DNA from: Xiphias gladius
Lineage: Eukaryota > Chordata > Actinopteri > Istiophoriformes > Xiphiidae
Assembly: GCF_016859285.1 (NCBI RefSeq)
Contig: NC_053418.1
Coordinates: forward strand, 22,499,829 to 22,563,828
Length of the DNA stretch: 64,000 nt
Direction of reading: 5' to 3'
Positions 18,401-49,500 of the stretch are shown here, in pieces. Each line of letters begins with the position of its first letter. Position 1 is the first letter of the stretch. The notes under the pieces were generated by a model. The model saw only the letters and a program-made list of their open reading frames with translations, did not search any database and was not told the origin of the DNA. The translations under genes and the position numbers were made by a program.

Positions 18401-20980
18401 ATCACCGGTGCCATCATCACCACCAGCATCACCCTCCCAGGACCCTCTCTCCTAACTGCATGAATCTGAGAAATGAACTCTGATTGATGACGTGTCTCCT
18501 CCACAGGGTGGCAGAGAGTTGAAGGGTAGGTCATCTGTCACTGCTGACAGGAAACACACATGGAGGAGATTAATGGAGAGGCTCAGGCTTTTCTCTAGAC
18601 CTGGAGATGATAATCCTAAACTGGAATAAATCAAACCCTCTCGGGTAAACAAGAACACAAAGCAATTCATCTAACAGGCCACCAAGGAAACATGCATGGG
18701 TCTCATCTCGCTCATATTGCTGACTTTCAGAAAATGTACACAGTTTGCAGATGATATGTTCATTTTTGGTAATTTATATTTTCAGGACGTGGCGATGCAA
18801 AGGAGAGATAGAAGAGAAAGAAGTGCGATGGTCTGTTTAAAAATAACAACACGCATTGCAAAAAGAATCACATTCCATGTTTAAAGGTTTACTCCAGCAC
18901 TTCCAAAGCTGTGGAAGTCACAAGAGACAGATTTAAACAAGTCTACAGTCATTTGATGGGTGGTTACAATCATCCAGCTTGTCAGACAACATTAAATCAG
19001 TCAGATCTGACTAAGATATGGGTGAGAAAAACTTATACCAACATGTCAGTGTTTGTCAATATTTCTTTGTATATGAAAACCAAACATTTGTCTTGTTCCA
19101 GTTCCCTACCCATTTAATTTTCAGCTATATTAACCTTCTTACAAATTTATATCATAAATATATTATTATCAGTATTGACATCATCACCATCCATAACAAT
19201 AGTAATAACAACAATGTCAAGTACCTTACATTACAATGAATATTATATAATCATGATATATTGATAAAGATGTTCTATAGGTCCCAGTGTGTCTGAAAAT
19301 GGCCTCATTGGTCCACTCTGCAGGTTGGTATAATGAAATCAACCCAATTGTCTATAATAGTAGTTATTTTTTACTATTCAGAACTATATTGAAAGAAAAA
19401 ATGATTTTATTTTGGTTAATTGAACCATGCACATCTCTATGTCCATCTTGCTGTAATCTGATATGTTTTGAAATTCCCCACCTTTGTTCTTTGACTTTGT
19501 TGCATTCTCAGAGAGGGTGGAGTAATGAGGCTTTAGTAGCCTAAAATTTGGAAAATTGCTTTTTTTCACGCACTCCCATTTTACACAATTCTTCGGGAGG
19601 TTAAACAGAAAGGATGTCTTGCGTTTTCCCTGTCATTAGTCCACAGATGTGCTTTCGTCACATCAAGATCCCTCGGCCATTTAAGAGTTAAGCTTTTCTT
19701 CATTCAAATAAGCAGCTGGTATACTGGGACACAGCGCGTTAGGCTGGAATTCCAGTATTCCCAAATCAATTTACAAACCCCAAATCAGTCATCAGATAGT
19801 AATTTCTCTGAGAAAACAAAAACAGGACATAGCAGTCCCTTCTTCTTTCATCACAGTGATTAGAAACCATTAATTAGATACTGTCACATTCCCCAATCAT
19901 AACTGTTAACAATTATCGCCTTCCCCCATGTGTCCCCATCAGAGCAAAACAGACACCCACTGATTGAGTTCGTGAATCACAGCTATCGGCAGAGCACTGG
20001 CAATGTAACTGTTGCTATATTGGACGCTAGCTGATGAACTTTGCTCTACCGAACTCTTCCTGTGCCATCTGTCAGAAGTGATAACACCCTCCGCCTAATG
20101 GCACCTCTGCTCCTCGCTCTGCACCATTAGCAGGTTATAAAGCAAGGCCTTCTCCTGTCCTTTCTATTCTTGAATAGAGCTCTTCATCATCACCTCAACC
20201 ACAGTGCACACTTGATACTTTTTATTATCCCCCGTTTCCAGGAGTGGATGATATTTTGCCAAAAAACGTTAAGGTCATATGTTTGTTTGATCCTGGCAGC
20301 GTGTGTGGAAATCTGGAGGTGACTGTTCACAGTGAGACAGATATGACCTTGTATCCTTGGAGGCCGTGACATGTATTGTTGGGCGTACAGCATGTTGCTG
20401 TTAATTTACAAATCCCAGCAGATTCATATATCATTGTTTGGATAAAAGTGACAAGGATCTCTTCGCTATTACTAAATAATCTTTTCTCCCCCTCTGCTGT
20501 AACACAGTGCGCACAGAAGTCTACCTGCACTGACCCGAGCTGTAAGAGCTGGCTTTTTAATAGGGTTGAGGGCCGGTCGCACTGTGCGGCTGATTTTGGC
20601 CTGTTGCGTGGAGACTGCAATCCAGGTGATGCATCAGCCAATGGCAGGAAGCCAGAGCCTGACAGGGGCATCAAGGTTGGTGTGGCTGATGGATGGAAGT
20701 GTAGCACCAGCACTTGCCAAGCCATTCACACAGCCATAAATTACATGTTTACTGCCGGCTGTGGCTCTCTGCGCCCGCCAACATTTCTTCTGATGTCAGC
20801 AGCACATTATCATATCTAATCAGCTCCCAGCAACCCGTGTTAAATGGGTGGGAGAATGAAGTGGCCATCGTTCCATCTCTGTAAACATGATTTACATCAC
20901 AAACCTGAAAATCTTGATATTTATAGACCTGTTTATGGAGTTGAGTTCAAACTCTGAAAGCTTTGGTGGTTGGTTTTTCA
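18400..20980. other. Intergenic, no gene recognised
   Basis: No exon of a known family seen. The segment 20327-20819 is open on both strands (132 codons minus, 147 plus) and less AT-rich than its surroundings. It lies a little beyond the presumed fgfr1 3' end and could be conserved non-coding DNA. Confidence 0.45.
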
Positions 20981-20987
20981 ATAGCAT

Positions 20988-21267
20988 TTTATTTAATGTA
21001 ATCCTTTTACGATGACATACGTGTTCTGCAACCCTTCATCAGAAGTTATATGGCAGCAAATGTAACTCCTGTAAAAGCATTTACAGTAGAAGATAAGTTC
21101 ATCACATGGAAGGCATGCACAGTGGAAGTGCATGATGTTGACTGAAGCAAATTACTCGGGCTTTTAACAAGCATGGCGTACAACCAGGAATATTTACAGT
21201 TGTGACCATCCTTGAAGTAAATGAACAATCTTGAATGAGACAAGATCAAATTTTTCCCAGACAAACC

Positions 21268-21339
<72 letters not shown>

Positions 21340-22203
21340 GAAATTTCATAAATCTCTCTCTTTTCATTGAGAGAAACCCCAAACACTGAGTTACACTGTA
21401 TTGCAGGTAGTGTCATGAAAAGCACTTACAGTTAAAAAATAGAAAACCCGATATATATATTTCCATTGATGAATACGCATTAAATTTAGGGGAATCAAAA
21501 AAAAAAAAAAAAAAAATATAACAAAAACAAAAAAACTGGCCATGTAATCCTCAGCAATTTTAAAATATTCTCATGTAACAACTGCCCCTACTGACTATAT
21601 TCAAAAATGGATCAAACAAAAGCATCCTTGTACAAAAGAAAATAAATCAATTATGGTAATAAAAATAAGAGTACAGTGTAAATATATATTCATATTTATA
21701 ATTTTCTAACTGTATTTACAAGAAGGGAGAATGATGCAGTGAACCGCGGTGCTGTACGTCCCTTGGTAGTGTTTTCTCTGGATTTGGTCTGAAAAGCAGA
21801 TTGTAGTCCTTCACCACTGTTGCAACGACCACGCAGGGAGAAAACAACGAACACTTGACATAATCACTGTCAGTCCTTTCCATTCTCCTGACCCCTGGAA
21901 TGCCCAAAGTGGAGAGAAGATTGGGAGTCTGCTCTTTTTTCTGATACAGTGACAAACTGCCAGTCCTGTTAATACAAAGTGCCCCATAAATATAGTAACC
22001 ACCAAGAACGGGGATAACTGCTGCACTCTTCAGTCCATGTGACCCAACAAGTTCTACAAGGTGTCTCCAAGCTCCTTTCTCACAAAGCACCAGTGTTTTT
22101 TTTTTTTTTTAGCTTCATCTCTGGGAATATGGGGAAGAGTCCAACCCCATGAGGCAGGGAGCGGAGGAAATTTGAATGTTTGTCTGAAAGGAGAGATGAG
22201 GTA
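20988..22203 (-). other. Probable fgfr1 3' UTR
   Basis: From the fgfr1 stop at 22204 downward there is AT-rich non-coding sequence. An AATAAA on minus lies at 20988-20993, giving a 3' UTR of about 1.2 kb. Nearer variant signals (TATAAA around 21695) are also possible. The tract includes a CA repeat and poly-A runs. Confidence 0.35.
21269..21337. repeat. CA dinucleotide microsatellite
   Basis: About 69 bp beginning CGCGCGCA and continuing as pure CA; it lies inside the presumed fgfr1 3' UTR. Confidence 0.95.
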
Positions 22204-40650
<18,447 letters not shown>

Positions 40651-40743
40651 CCTGCTGAGGGAGCTACAACTGTTGGCTTCTCTGCGACTGGAACTCCATT
40701 CAGACCTTTGGGGCATCAGCAGTGGGTCATTCACAGTGCTCAA
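40651..40743 (-). promoter_or_regulatory. fgfr1 exon 2 leader with upstream ATGs
   Basis: The exon acceptor (TTTTTAG) places the exon 2 start at 40743. Before the chosen ATG at 40650 there is a short upstream frame (ATG ACC CAC TGC TGA) and an in-frame ATG at 40716. The latter would add 22 residues (MPQRSEWSSSRREANS...) ahead of the hydrophobic core. I chose 40650 because MLMRQSVLLFLALFAQ is a standard signal peptide start. Confidence 0.6.
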
Positions 40744-42705
40744 CTAAAAACAAACAAAAAATAATAAAAACAAATGAATGCTTGGCCACATGAGCAAGCC
40801 TCACATCTTCATAAGTGTGTTTTTAGTAAGAAAAACAATACGTCAAAATCTATTCAGGGTACAAGTAATAGAAAAAGAAACATTTGATAGGACTATGCTA
40901 AAGGAAAATAAACTTTGATATACAAGATAGAAACTAGGCCAGTTCAAATCTTCAAAACTGACACAAACTAATAAGAGTACATTCTCTCTAAGGTAATTTT
41001 TTTACTAAAGATAATCTATGTTTTATGTGACAAGGAAATTCCTCTCTTATCAAAAATGAAGAAGAGAATATTCTGTATGTCTGCAAGGTTCAAGGTGGGT
41101 ACTTCAGCATTTAAGGCTGCTTGTACAAAAACACTGATAAGAAACTCCAGAGCACCAGGCTCGGTCTGATAGCTCAAGCAAGCAAAAAGTGGACACATCT
41201 TGCTCAGTTCTTAGGAATGAAATGTTCTGTTTTGAAAACTTAAAAACTACTATTAAAGTTTGACCTCATAAATACTGTCATCACATTCAGACAATGCCAT
41301 ATCAAGTTTCCGTTTTCGCTGCTAGACCACTGTCGGAGTTGAAAGATGTACAGTACCCTCCAAAACGGGGCATAGTGCAGTGGGTGACCCTCAAATGCAC
41401 ATCTGCTTGCATCATCACCTCTGTAGCATCTGGCCAGAGAGATTAACACTTGGCCCTAACCCCCATAACCCCCCTTGAGGAATTTGTTTAAGGCCAAAAA
41501 AACTACAGCCTGTTACGTGACACCGTTGTAGAGAGAGACCGCCAGGCCATCATTTCCACACTGAGAGATCTATCACCTAACAGTTGGTTTTTGTCCCCAA
41601 GCCTAAAATGACCCCCCTGCAACCATTTGCTCCCATGAGTTGTCAATAAGTGTCAAACAAATGCTGTTTTTAGGGTTTCTTTACTCTTTTTAATTGAAGC
41701 TTAAGAACATAGGCCTCATCAATGAAAACTTTGAAAAAAGGAAAAAGGAAAAAGAAAAAAAAGAAAAAAATCAAATGTAGTCATGAATGAATCCAAAATG
41801 TCCATTCAAGTCCATTCTGTAAAACAACAACACAAGCATCTGGGTCAAAGAAATCCCAGTTTGGTTTACGTTTTCACACAAAGTCATGTTCAGAAGCAGC
41901 TGTGGTTTCCTCTGAGAGGTAATCACTTGTGTGAGCGTTCATCACTGAAACAGTCATTGTGTTCTACTCAAAACCAATTCAATTTCACTTTCCAAGAATG
42001 GTCTAGTGTTCCAGCAGCTGAGCTAGGTCAGGGGGGTCCGAGGGGGATAAAGAAGCTTGGTCATCGCAGCTTTGTATGCAGTGAGTCAGTGTTTGGGAGG
42101 GCTCCAAGAAAGTGCTTCTGCTGCCAGACAGAAGGAACCGCAAAGAGCAGCCGATCACGTTCCCCGGGCCCTTGTCAGTACGACAACCGTCAATAAATGA
42201 AAGAGGAGGAAGTAGCTTCTTCAAAGTATGACACAAAGCTTTGTCATACTCTGCTCCCATGGGAGCACGAGCTAAACATACAGTATGTCTTACAATCCAC
42301 ACACAGAGCACACTCATCTTGAACTTGTGAGTAGGTCTGAACAGACTGACCAACACATGGCAGGCTCATATTAATATGTTTTATCACAGATACTAGTATT
42401 ATAAAAAGTATTGGCAGTACATTACAAAAAAAAAATATATATATAAAGTCTGCAGTCCTAATTTGTCAGGTTATTTTCATTGTAGTTTTTATAGATAGTT
42501 ACTCTTAAAACTGAATTGATTAATCGGCCAGCCGATATATCTGCTGATATTAGCTTATTAAAGAAATATCAATATTGGTATATTCAAAAGGCCAATAAAA
42601 TAGAAAAAAAAATTAGTAATTTTAATTCAAAAACAGTATAACCATTACATAGTTTGTTTTTTCAACTGTAAAATGTCCCACTCATTTCAGATGTTTGGTC
42701 TCAAT

Positions 42706-42744
<39 letters not shown>

Positions 42745-45342
42745 AACAATATATCATTATCCAGTTTTTATATTTATATCAGTGTTGGCATGAAAAATCC
42801 AACCGGTTTTTTTTAAACCAGCCAAATCATAGGGGACAACTTCTGATTAACAGTGATGAAGGGACTAAATGAAGAAAAATTCCACACAAATTCCTCTCAC
42901 ACCCCTCAACTCTCCAATACTACAGTCCTCTACTGTCGCCATTGTGCAGCTACAACTCATTCACTGGTTCAGGTGGGTAAAAGTTGTATAAAATGATTCA
43001 CTTTCAACATAACTTGACTTGAGTAGGGACTAAAAAGCAAGTCCAAACCCTCCAGAAGTGGGAGATTCAAACCGAAATAACAAGACCGAAACCTGTCCAT
43101 AAATTTGATGTTACATTTCTCTTTTTAGTGTTCCGCCTTCTTGTTCCTTTTTTCAGTACCTTTCCTGGCATTATGAGAGGTTTCTAAATTACAAACACTT
43201 CCAACACAAATGGTGATGGGACAGGAAAATACAGTCTCAGTTTTGTTGCTCATATTTTTCAAGAAACAATCTTGCTATAAATGTATAAAACATACTGGAT
43301 CTAAAACAAGGAAAATAAAAAATCCAAAATGCTCCTTAACTAATAACAGTGTCAGCTCAGAAAATAAAAATTCTAACTAGAGAACTCGGATTTTCTAGTT
43401 ACAATTTTGTTGCATTAGAAAAGTACAAAATTATGTTTGGTAAAATCCCACTCGGTTTTCTATGCTGTTAAGAGAGGAAAACATTCCCCGAATTTGGCAG
43501 ATAAATGGGGTTAAACTAAACAGATTAGAACATGCAAGACACATTTAGCTTCTCTCATTATACAAAGACAAAGGTTAGGGCCCTAACCCATAACATGGCC
43601 TGCCCAATAATTACTGTTCACTGCCATCCATGCATAAAATTCCTCAGCTCCCAAATTCTGTATCCCCCTTCCCAATTAAGTCTGCAATCTCAGCCAGCAA
43701 CAGGCCAGTCTGCACATGGCTGCAGTTCAACGGACATAAGAGCATCAGACCATTTCCCTAAGGCCACAGTTTTTACAAAAACAGACACTTCTGTTTTTTC
43801 TTTGCAGCCTCACAATCTGAATCAGTGGTTCACCAGCAGTGTGCCATGGAGGGATATCAGGTGTCTTGAGATTACACACAAATATAAAGACAATTAATGC
43901 TGAGCCATCTGACACTATGCCATTTGGTTGACACTCAAATCCAAAGTGCTTTGCTGTAAGATCAGTTCTATTCAGTACTTATGAGTATGTATGTTTTCCC
44001 AAGGGAGGTTAAATTGAGAAACAAAACTCTAAACCTGGAGATGCTCCTAACGTGCACAGAATCTGTTGTATTTGAAATAAATTACATTATTATCATCAGA
44101 CACACCAAATCAAACGACATCCTCAATCTCTAAAAATTAATTGCAATATCAATCTGAGCCTTGAGTGACTACACTCTACTCAGGTAAAATTTACACTCAC
44201 AAAAAATGTGTTTTTTGATGGATTTAGTTATAGTAAATACAATCAAACAGCTCAAGTGACAATAATTCTGTGCCAAGGGAGCAGTCTAGCAAATTAAAGG
44301 GCAGGACTATCCTTACTTCCCATTATATGGTTCAAGAGAAAACTTTTTTCTCTCTGGTGAACTCCCTGTGGACATGCTGCTTTTGTAAACCATCCATCGT
44401 CTCCCTCTCCCTTTATAACATAACATTTTGAGCTTTACATAACATCAGGCTTGTCCCTCCAGACCCAGACCTCATGACAGATGTAGTAATGAGGGCCGTC
44501 CTTTGAGAATTTCAAAGAGGTAACTTACTTCACTCCATTTCTTAATAAGCAATTTGTCCAAGGACTTGAAAGAAAGAAAAAAATGTTGAGAGCTGAACAT
44601 TACTGGTTGTGTGAAAATTTTGCGACATGAGCTCGTAACACAAATGAGACAGGGCTAAAGACAAGGACCAGGATCAATTTGAACAGATACAACACAAATG
44701 ATAACACTACTGCAAACTTGTATCATAAGACAACAAAGAAGTTCGGAAAAGTACTATGGATCCATGAAGCCAAAGTCCATTGTTTGCTAAGGAATAACGC
44801 CATCATGTGCAGTTTAAATCATTTGCTTTCCATGTTTTTACCTTGATGTGGGTAGTATTATTCAAGTAAATGATCTAATCTGAAGAAAGGTGCCTGCTGT
44901 GACTTTAGATAATAAACCAAAGCAGCTTTTAGCAGAATTACAGGCAACATTTGGGCCTTGTGCTTTAACGTTACCGTTTGCAACCTTTCATTTTCAAGCA
45001 TGGAGGAGACTGAGGTGTTACTACGCATGAAACATAACGTCAAGAAAACAAAATACGTACGTAAACAGACAGTTTTCCCTATTTACTATTTGCCAGAGAT
45101 AAAAAAAAAAAACATTTTCTGAAGAAAAACAGGTAGTTGAATGTGAGCAACGGAATAACTGTTAGTCAATTTAAGAGCCACAAATTTTTAATTAGCCTCC
45201 TTCTTAGGACAAGAGGATCGTACAAAAAAAGAAAAAAAAAAAATCACGCCATTACAATGGGCACCACTGGCTACCCCCTTGAGCAAGTACACAGTAAGAT
45301 GAAGGTAAATCCGAGAGAGATGGAATAATAAGAACAACTCAC
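40744..45342 (-). other. fgfr1 intron 1 (5' UTR intron)
   Basis: A 4.6 kb intron between the non-coding first exon and the signal-peptide exon. It is rich in A runs and contains the possible repeat at 42430-42800. No coding feature is recognised; enhancers are possible but cannot be identified here. Confidence 0.65.
42430..42800. mobile_element. Possible AT-rich interspersed repeat with poly-A
   Basis: It includes ATTAATCGGCCAGCCGATAT, which resembles a recurrent teleost repeat, and an uninterrupted A run of about 32 bases (42710-42741). It lies in fgfr1 intron 1. Boundaries are uncertain. Confidence 0.4.
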
Positions 45343-45900
45343 CTTACAGGCGGGGGGCTGTGAAACAGCCTGCGTTGGTCAGATAAGGAAGACTACTGGG
45401 CTGAAATTTGATGCAGAAAAAACTTCCCGAAAAAACAGTATATCCAGACTTTAACGTGTGAAGCTCACTTACTCCGAGCTATCTGCGTTAAGCTAACAAG
45501 TTTGCGCATATTTTTTGCCAAACTTGAGCGACGGAGGAAAAGAATGTGAGTCTCCCGGTCCGAAAACCCTCAATAATCAACGGAGCGGGAAAGAAACCCT
45601 TCCTAAATAGTGTGAAGTTGATGAATTTTTAAAATTTACATTGGGGTCTGACTTCCTTTGCGATAAGCTTCTTCTATCCTACCAAGCTAACCTATACAGA
45701 CCCGAAGAAACTAAGCGAGTCGAGCCCGTGAGGTGGTTTTGATAGTCCCTTTATCCCAAAACGTTCCGCTCGCGATGAAATTAAGTCTCCTCACCTCCGA
45801 AAACTGTATCCTAAAGTTGTTCAACTCGCTGTAACAGAACTCCCGAAAACGAATTGTCGTTCAGTGTTATATTCTTACACAAGAGAGGCTCTTAAGTGAA
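45343..45900 (-). promoter_or_regulatory. fgfr1 non-coding exon 1 and promoter
   Basis: A strong donor (TGTAAG|GTGAGT) at 45343 on minus closes a stretch with several CpGs (45480-45800: for example GCGACGG, CCGGTCCG, CCGCTCGCG). It lies 4.6 kb upstream of the signal-peptide exon, the usual FGFR1 arrangement of a 5' UTR exon 1. The transcription start cannot be placed; no TATA box is seen. Confidence 0.6.
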
Positions 45901-48389
45901 TCCTAGAAAGTATTTTGACTATTCCTGGCGGAGATATCCTGTTAAACAACGAGAGTCCGGGCTGCTCCAAACCTCCCCCCTTAAGTCTGAGACTATGCGC
46001 ATCATTCGGACCACTGTCAAGACAGAGATAGTGACATAGACAACGTCCGGTCTCAAATTGTAAAATAAAACCAACATGAGCAAGGGCCACTAAACTTGAC
46101 AAAACCAGCCCTGAGAAGCAGTAGCTGGCTGGAAAATTTTACTGGACTGATGTAAATTTCATTGTTAACTAAATACATTGCCCAGCTGAATAGTTATTTC
46201 TGCTTTGTTAGAAAGGTCAAAGCTCCTGTTTAACTCCCATTCTGCACTTAACTGTGCTACCTCTATAGGTAAAACATGACTTTTTAGACATTAGACATTT
46301 TTGTCAGATTTAAGGGAAAATAGGCAGGGAATGTTAATATGGCGAGGATTTTCTCATTGATTATATGCACTGATAGATGGTTGTTGTTTAGAGTTAAAAC
46401 TGAATAAAGCGCAGTTCAACCAAATGGAGAGCAAACATTACCTGTATTTTGTTTACCTATTTGTTAAAGACAAACTGTTGCCACATAAAAATTTGTTGTG
46501 TTTTTTTTTACATCCTAAATTTACTTGAGTTTACATTGGAATTTATTTAAGGTTCTTCAAAGTTGTTCTTCTGTGTGTTGCCATTAAAGTTATTTAATGA
46601 ATCAACTGTTTTTTTTCCCCTAACCTCAGCTTTCATAGAAAGGCAGTTCATCTGGAAATATCGTGTGCCATATTGAGATGTAAATTCTTTCAGCTTTTAT
46701 TTTGAATGTCAAATCGCCGTAATACCGCCATTATCCGGGCTTTTACTTTCCAACTTGACCAGATCTTCAAGGGCCCCTGCCATCCACTGCACCTCTCCAG
46801 CTGAGCTCCACCAACTTTCACCACCGCGCTCTTTGCATTGTGGGATTGGAGACCTACACAACACACAGGCCAATACCCTGACTATAAATAATTAGAGCAC
46901 TCCTGCATTACATTTCAGCTACCATAGTGTATAAAAACTGCGCACAAAACCTTGTAACAAATTACAACCTCAAATCTAATCACAACAAAAAACTATAAGA
47001 AATATACATAAAAATACTGAAGAAATATAAAGTAAATGTAAAACTATAGAGTTCAACAGGATCCCTGCTGAATCTGGCAGATTACAACATTTACTATATA
47101 TTTCCTAACAAAAAGTACAGGATTTTTTAAAAAGCTGATGCGAGAGGACAAAGGTTTATCAGTGTAAACAGATGTGTAAAGAGATGTTTACTGAATGAGC
47201 CTGCAATATAATGAGTATGTATGTGTAAGGAGGGAATTTTGTTTTTTTCGCAGCATTTCAAATAACCAGCATGAATACTAATTCACTGACAGAAAACAAA
47301 CACTTTCATCAACAAGCCACTCAAGGCAACTTTAAAATAGCTTTATTGTGCTGGCGTAAAGATCATTGGTTTTGGCAGCATTTCAAAGAGAATCAGGATC
47401 TCAAATGTATCTACAAACTCAGCACTAATACAAGTTTGCTCTGCCTGATCAAACACATAGTTCATATCTGAGGAGCTCATATGGTCTTTGATTTCATGTC
47501 ACGATTGACAAATGATTGACGACTGAAGCTACAGAGACACATGAAGCCCAGCTTGGTAGTTAGATTGAAGATTGGGAAACAAAGAAACCGAATCTGTGTT
47601 TCAACATGTGTTGGCCTTTCGTTTTCCACGCAATGTTAACCTCGCGTGATGTTAGGGACATTCGCAAAATGAGGTGACTCTCTCTTTTCCTTTACTTTCC
47701 TGGAGATCCAAGTTTTGCATTTTGAAGGTCAGTGCTAGATGGTCACAGTCCCAAACAACAACTGAGCCTCATACAAAGATACTTATGCTCTGCATTTGTA
47801 GATGCTTCCCTATTCTATTCTATTCCTCTATTGAGAAAGCAAACATTATGTTACTGCTGTTATATTGGTTGTAATACAAGCCCCAAACTGATCTCCTATC
47901 ACCAAACACAGGAGGACCTGGCATGACGCAACACACTGTATGGCTTCTCTGACTCATCCATTAGATTAAGTGTTGACACTGTAATCGATCTACCTAAAAT
48001 TCAAATGTTAGATTATAAACAGAAAGTGCAAGAAGAGATCAAGACTGAACAATATGCTATATGAACAAAAACAATCCTGAGCCACACCAGGAAATCCATC
48101 AAGAAACAAACATTGCCTTTGAGTCTAGACTACACAAGAGTTTAGGGACAAGATAAGCGTAGATACTTGAAATTCTAAATGCTGTGATTTTGTGAATTTA
48201 CCAATTCTACTACTATTAATACTTTTTGTTATCTGCTGCATTGTTTTGCTCAAGCACTCAGTATGAGCAGCATAATTGTATTCACATCTCATGTAGGTGC
48301 AAATTTTGAACGTTACATATTTGTACTGCTAACTTTATCACTTTTGTCTTAATTAGTTTAAAACCTCTGTTCAGTTTCAATAACTTTTC
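45901..48389. other. Intergenic upstream of fgfr1
   Basis: No recognised gene. A small CpG-containing patch lies near 46710-46840 (CGCCGTAATACCGCCATT). Short open frames are unremarkable. Confidence 0.5.
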
Positions 48390-48900
48390 CTAAAGGAGAA
48401 CGCCGCTGGTTTTACACATCTAAGTCTGTTCGCAGATGTTGGGGAGCTCTATTGCATATGTGAAAATGGTTAGATAAAGCCTTTTGTGGTTCCTGAGGGA
48501 GCGGCGTGAAGTCTTATAAAGTCTTATAAATTGCCTCAAAGGCATCACTTGATGCAATTCGTCAGACTTCAACGTCAGTTGGGTCTGAAGACTACAAGTC
48601 TGAAAATGTAAAAAAAAAATCTGGTGGTGTGGAGTGAGAAAGAAGTGAGCTTTCCAGACCTCTGTAGCCCACTTCTCATCTCAGCTTGAGGTTAGCGGCT
48701 CAAGACTGCATTAGCTGCTCCAAGCATAATGCACCCAAATCTCCAACCAAACTGTCGAGGGTCGAGTTGCATTTTGGGGGAATGTAGGGGCCAGATTTTG
48801 ACGAGAAATAATTATAATAAAAAAGATTATATCTCTTGTTCTCTTGTACTGATTTAGATACTGTCTTTTAACTGTCCACTGTGAGTCCGAAAATGTTATA
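48390..48900. repeat. Possible interspersed repeat next to MITE copy 2
   Basis: Sequence such as CTTCAACGTCAGTTGGGTCT and CCAACCAAACTGTCGAGGGT looks familiar as teleost repetitive DNA and has no coding structure. The assignment is from memory of style only. Confidence 0.3.
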
Positions 48901-48930
48901 GAAGTGCAATGCTAGATTGATGAGTACTCT

Positions 48931-49500
48931 TTTAAAGGAATAGTTAAACATTTTGGGTAATAACGCTTATTCACTGAGAGTTAGATGAGAATATTGATAC
49001 CACTCTCATCTCTGTATGCTAACTCTGAAGTTACCGCCAGCAGCCAGTTAGCTCAGCACAGATACTGGAAACAGGGGTTGTGTGTTTTTAGGGGGGGCTA
49101 TTTTTGAGCGGGTGTGGCGACTTTCTTGAATCTAGTCGTCACCTTGAGGTCCCCAGGCAACTAGCGAAGACTCCAGGAAGTGACTGTGCATGGCCAGGAA
49201 GTAATCCAGCACATAACACCTAAACATGCGTTGTTTCTAAAATTACGGTTTTTGCGAGGATTAAAAAAAAACAAGATATAAAGTGTTCATTTGTGAGATT
49301 TAAAGATGCTGATAGGCAGATTTTGCTGCCTTTGGACAGAGCCAGGCTAAGTGTTCCTCTTTTTCCAGTCTATGCTAAGCTATTCTCACTAGCTGTTGGC
49401 TGTATCTTCACATTTAACGCACTGACATGATGTCGGTATCAATCTTCCCATCGAACTCTTGGCAAGAGAGCAAATACATATATTTCCCAAAATGCTGACT
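48931..49500. mobile_element. Foldback MITE-like element, copy 2
   Basis: Same family as 6028-6520. The left tip is TTTAAAGGAATAGTTAAACA, continuing TTTTGGG. The body shares GAGTTAGATGAGAATATTGA, CAGCAGCCAGTTAGC and GACAGAGCCAGGCTA-type motifs. The right arm TTTCCCAAAATGCTGA is present, but the outer tip has decayed, so the right boundary is approximate. Confidence 0.7.
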
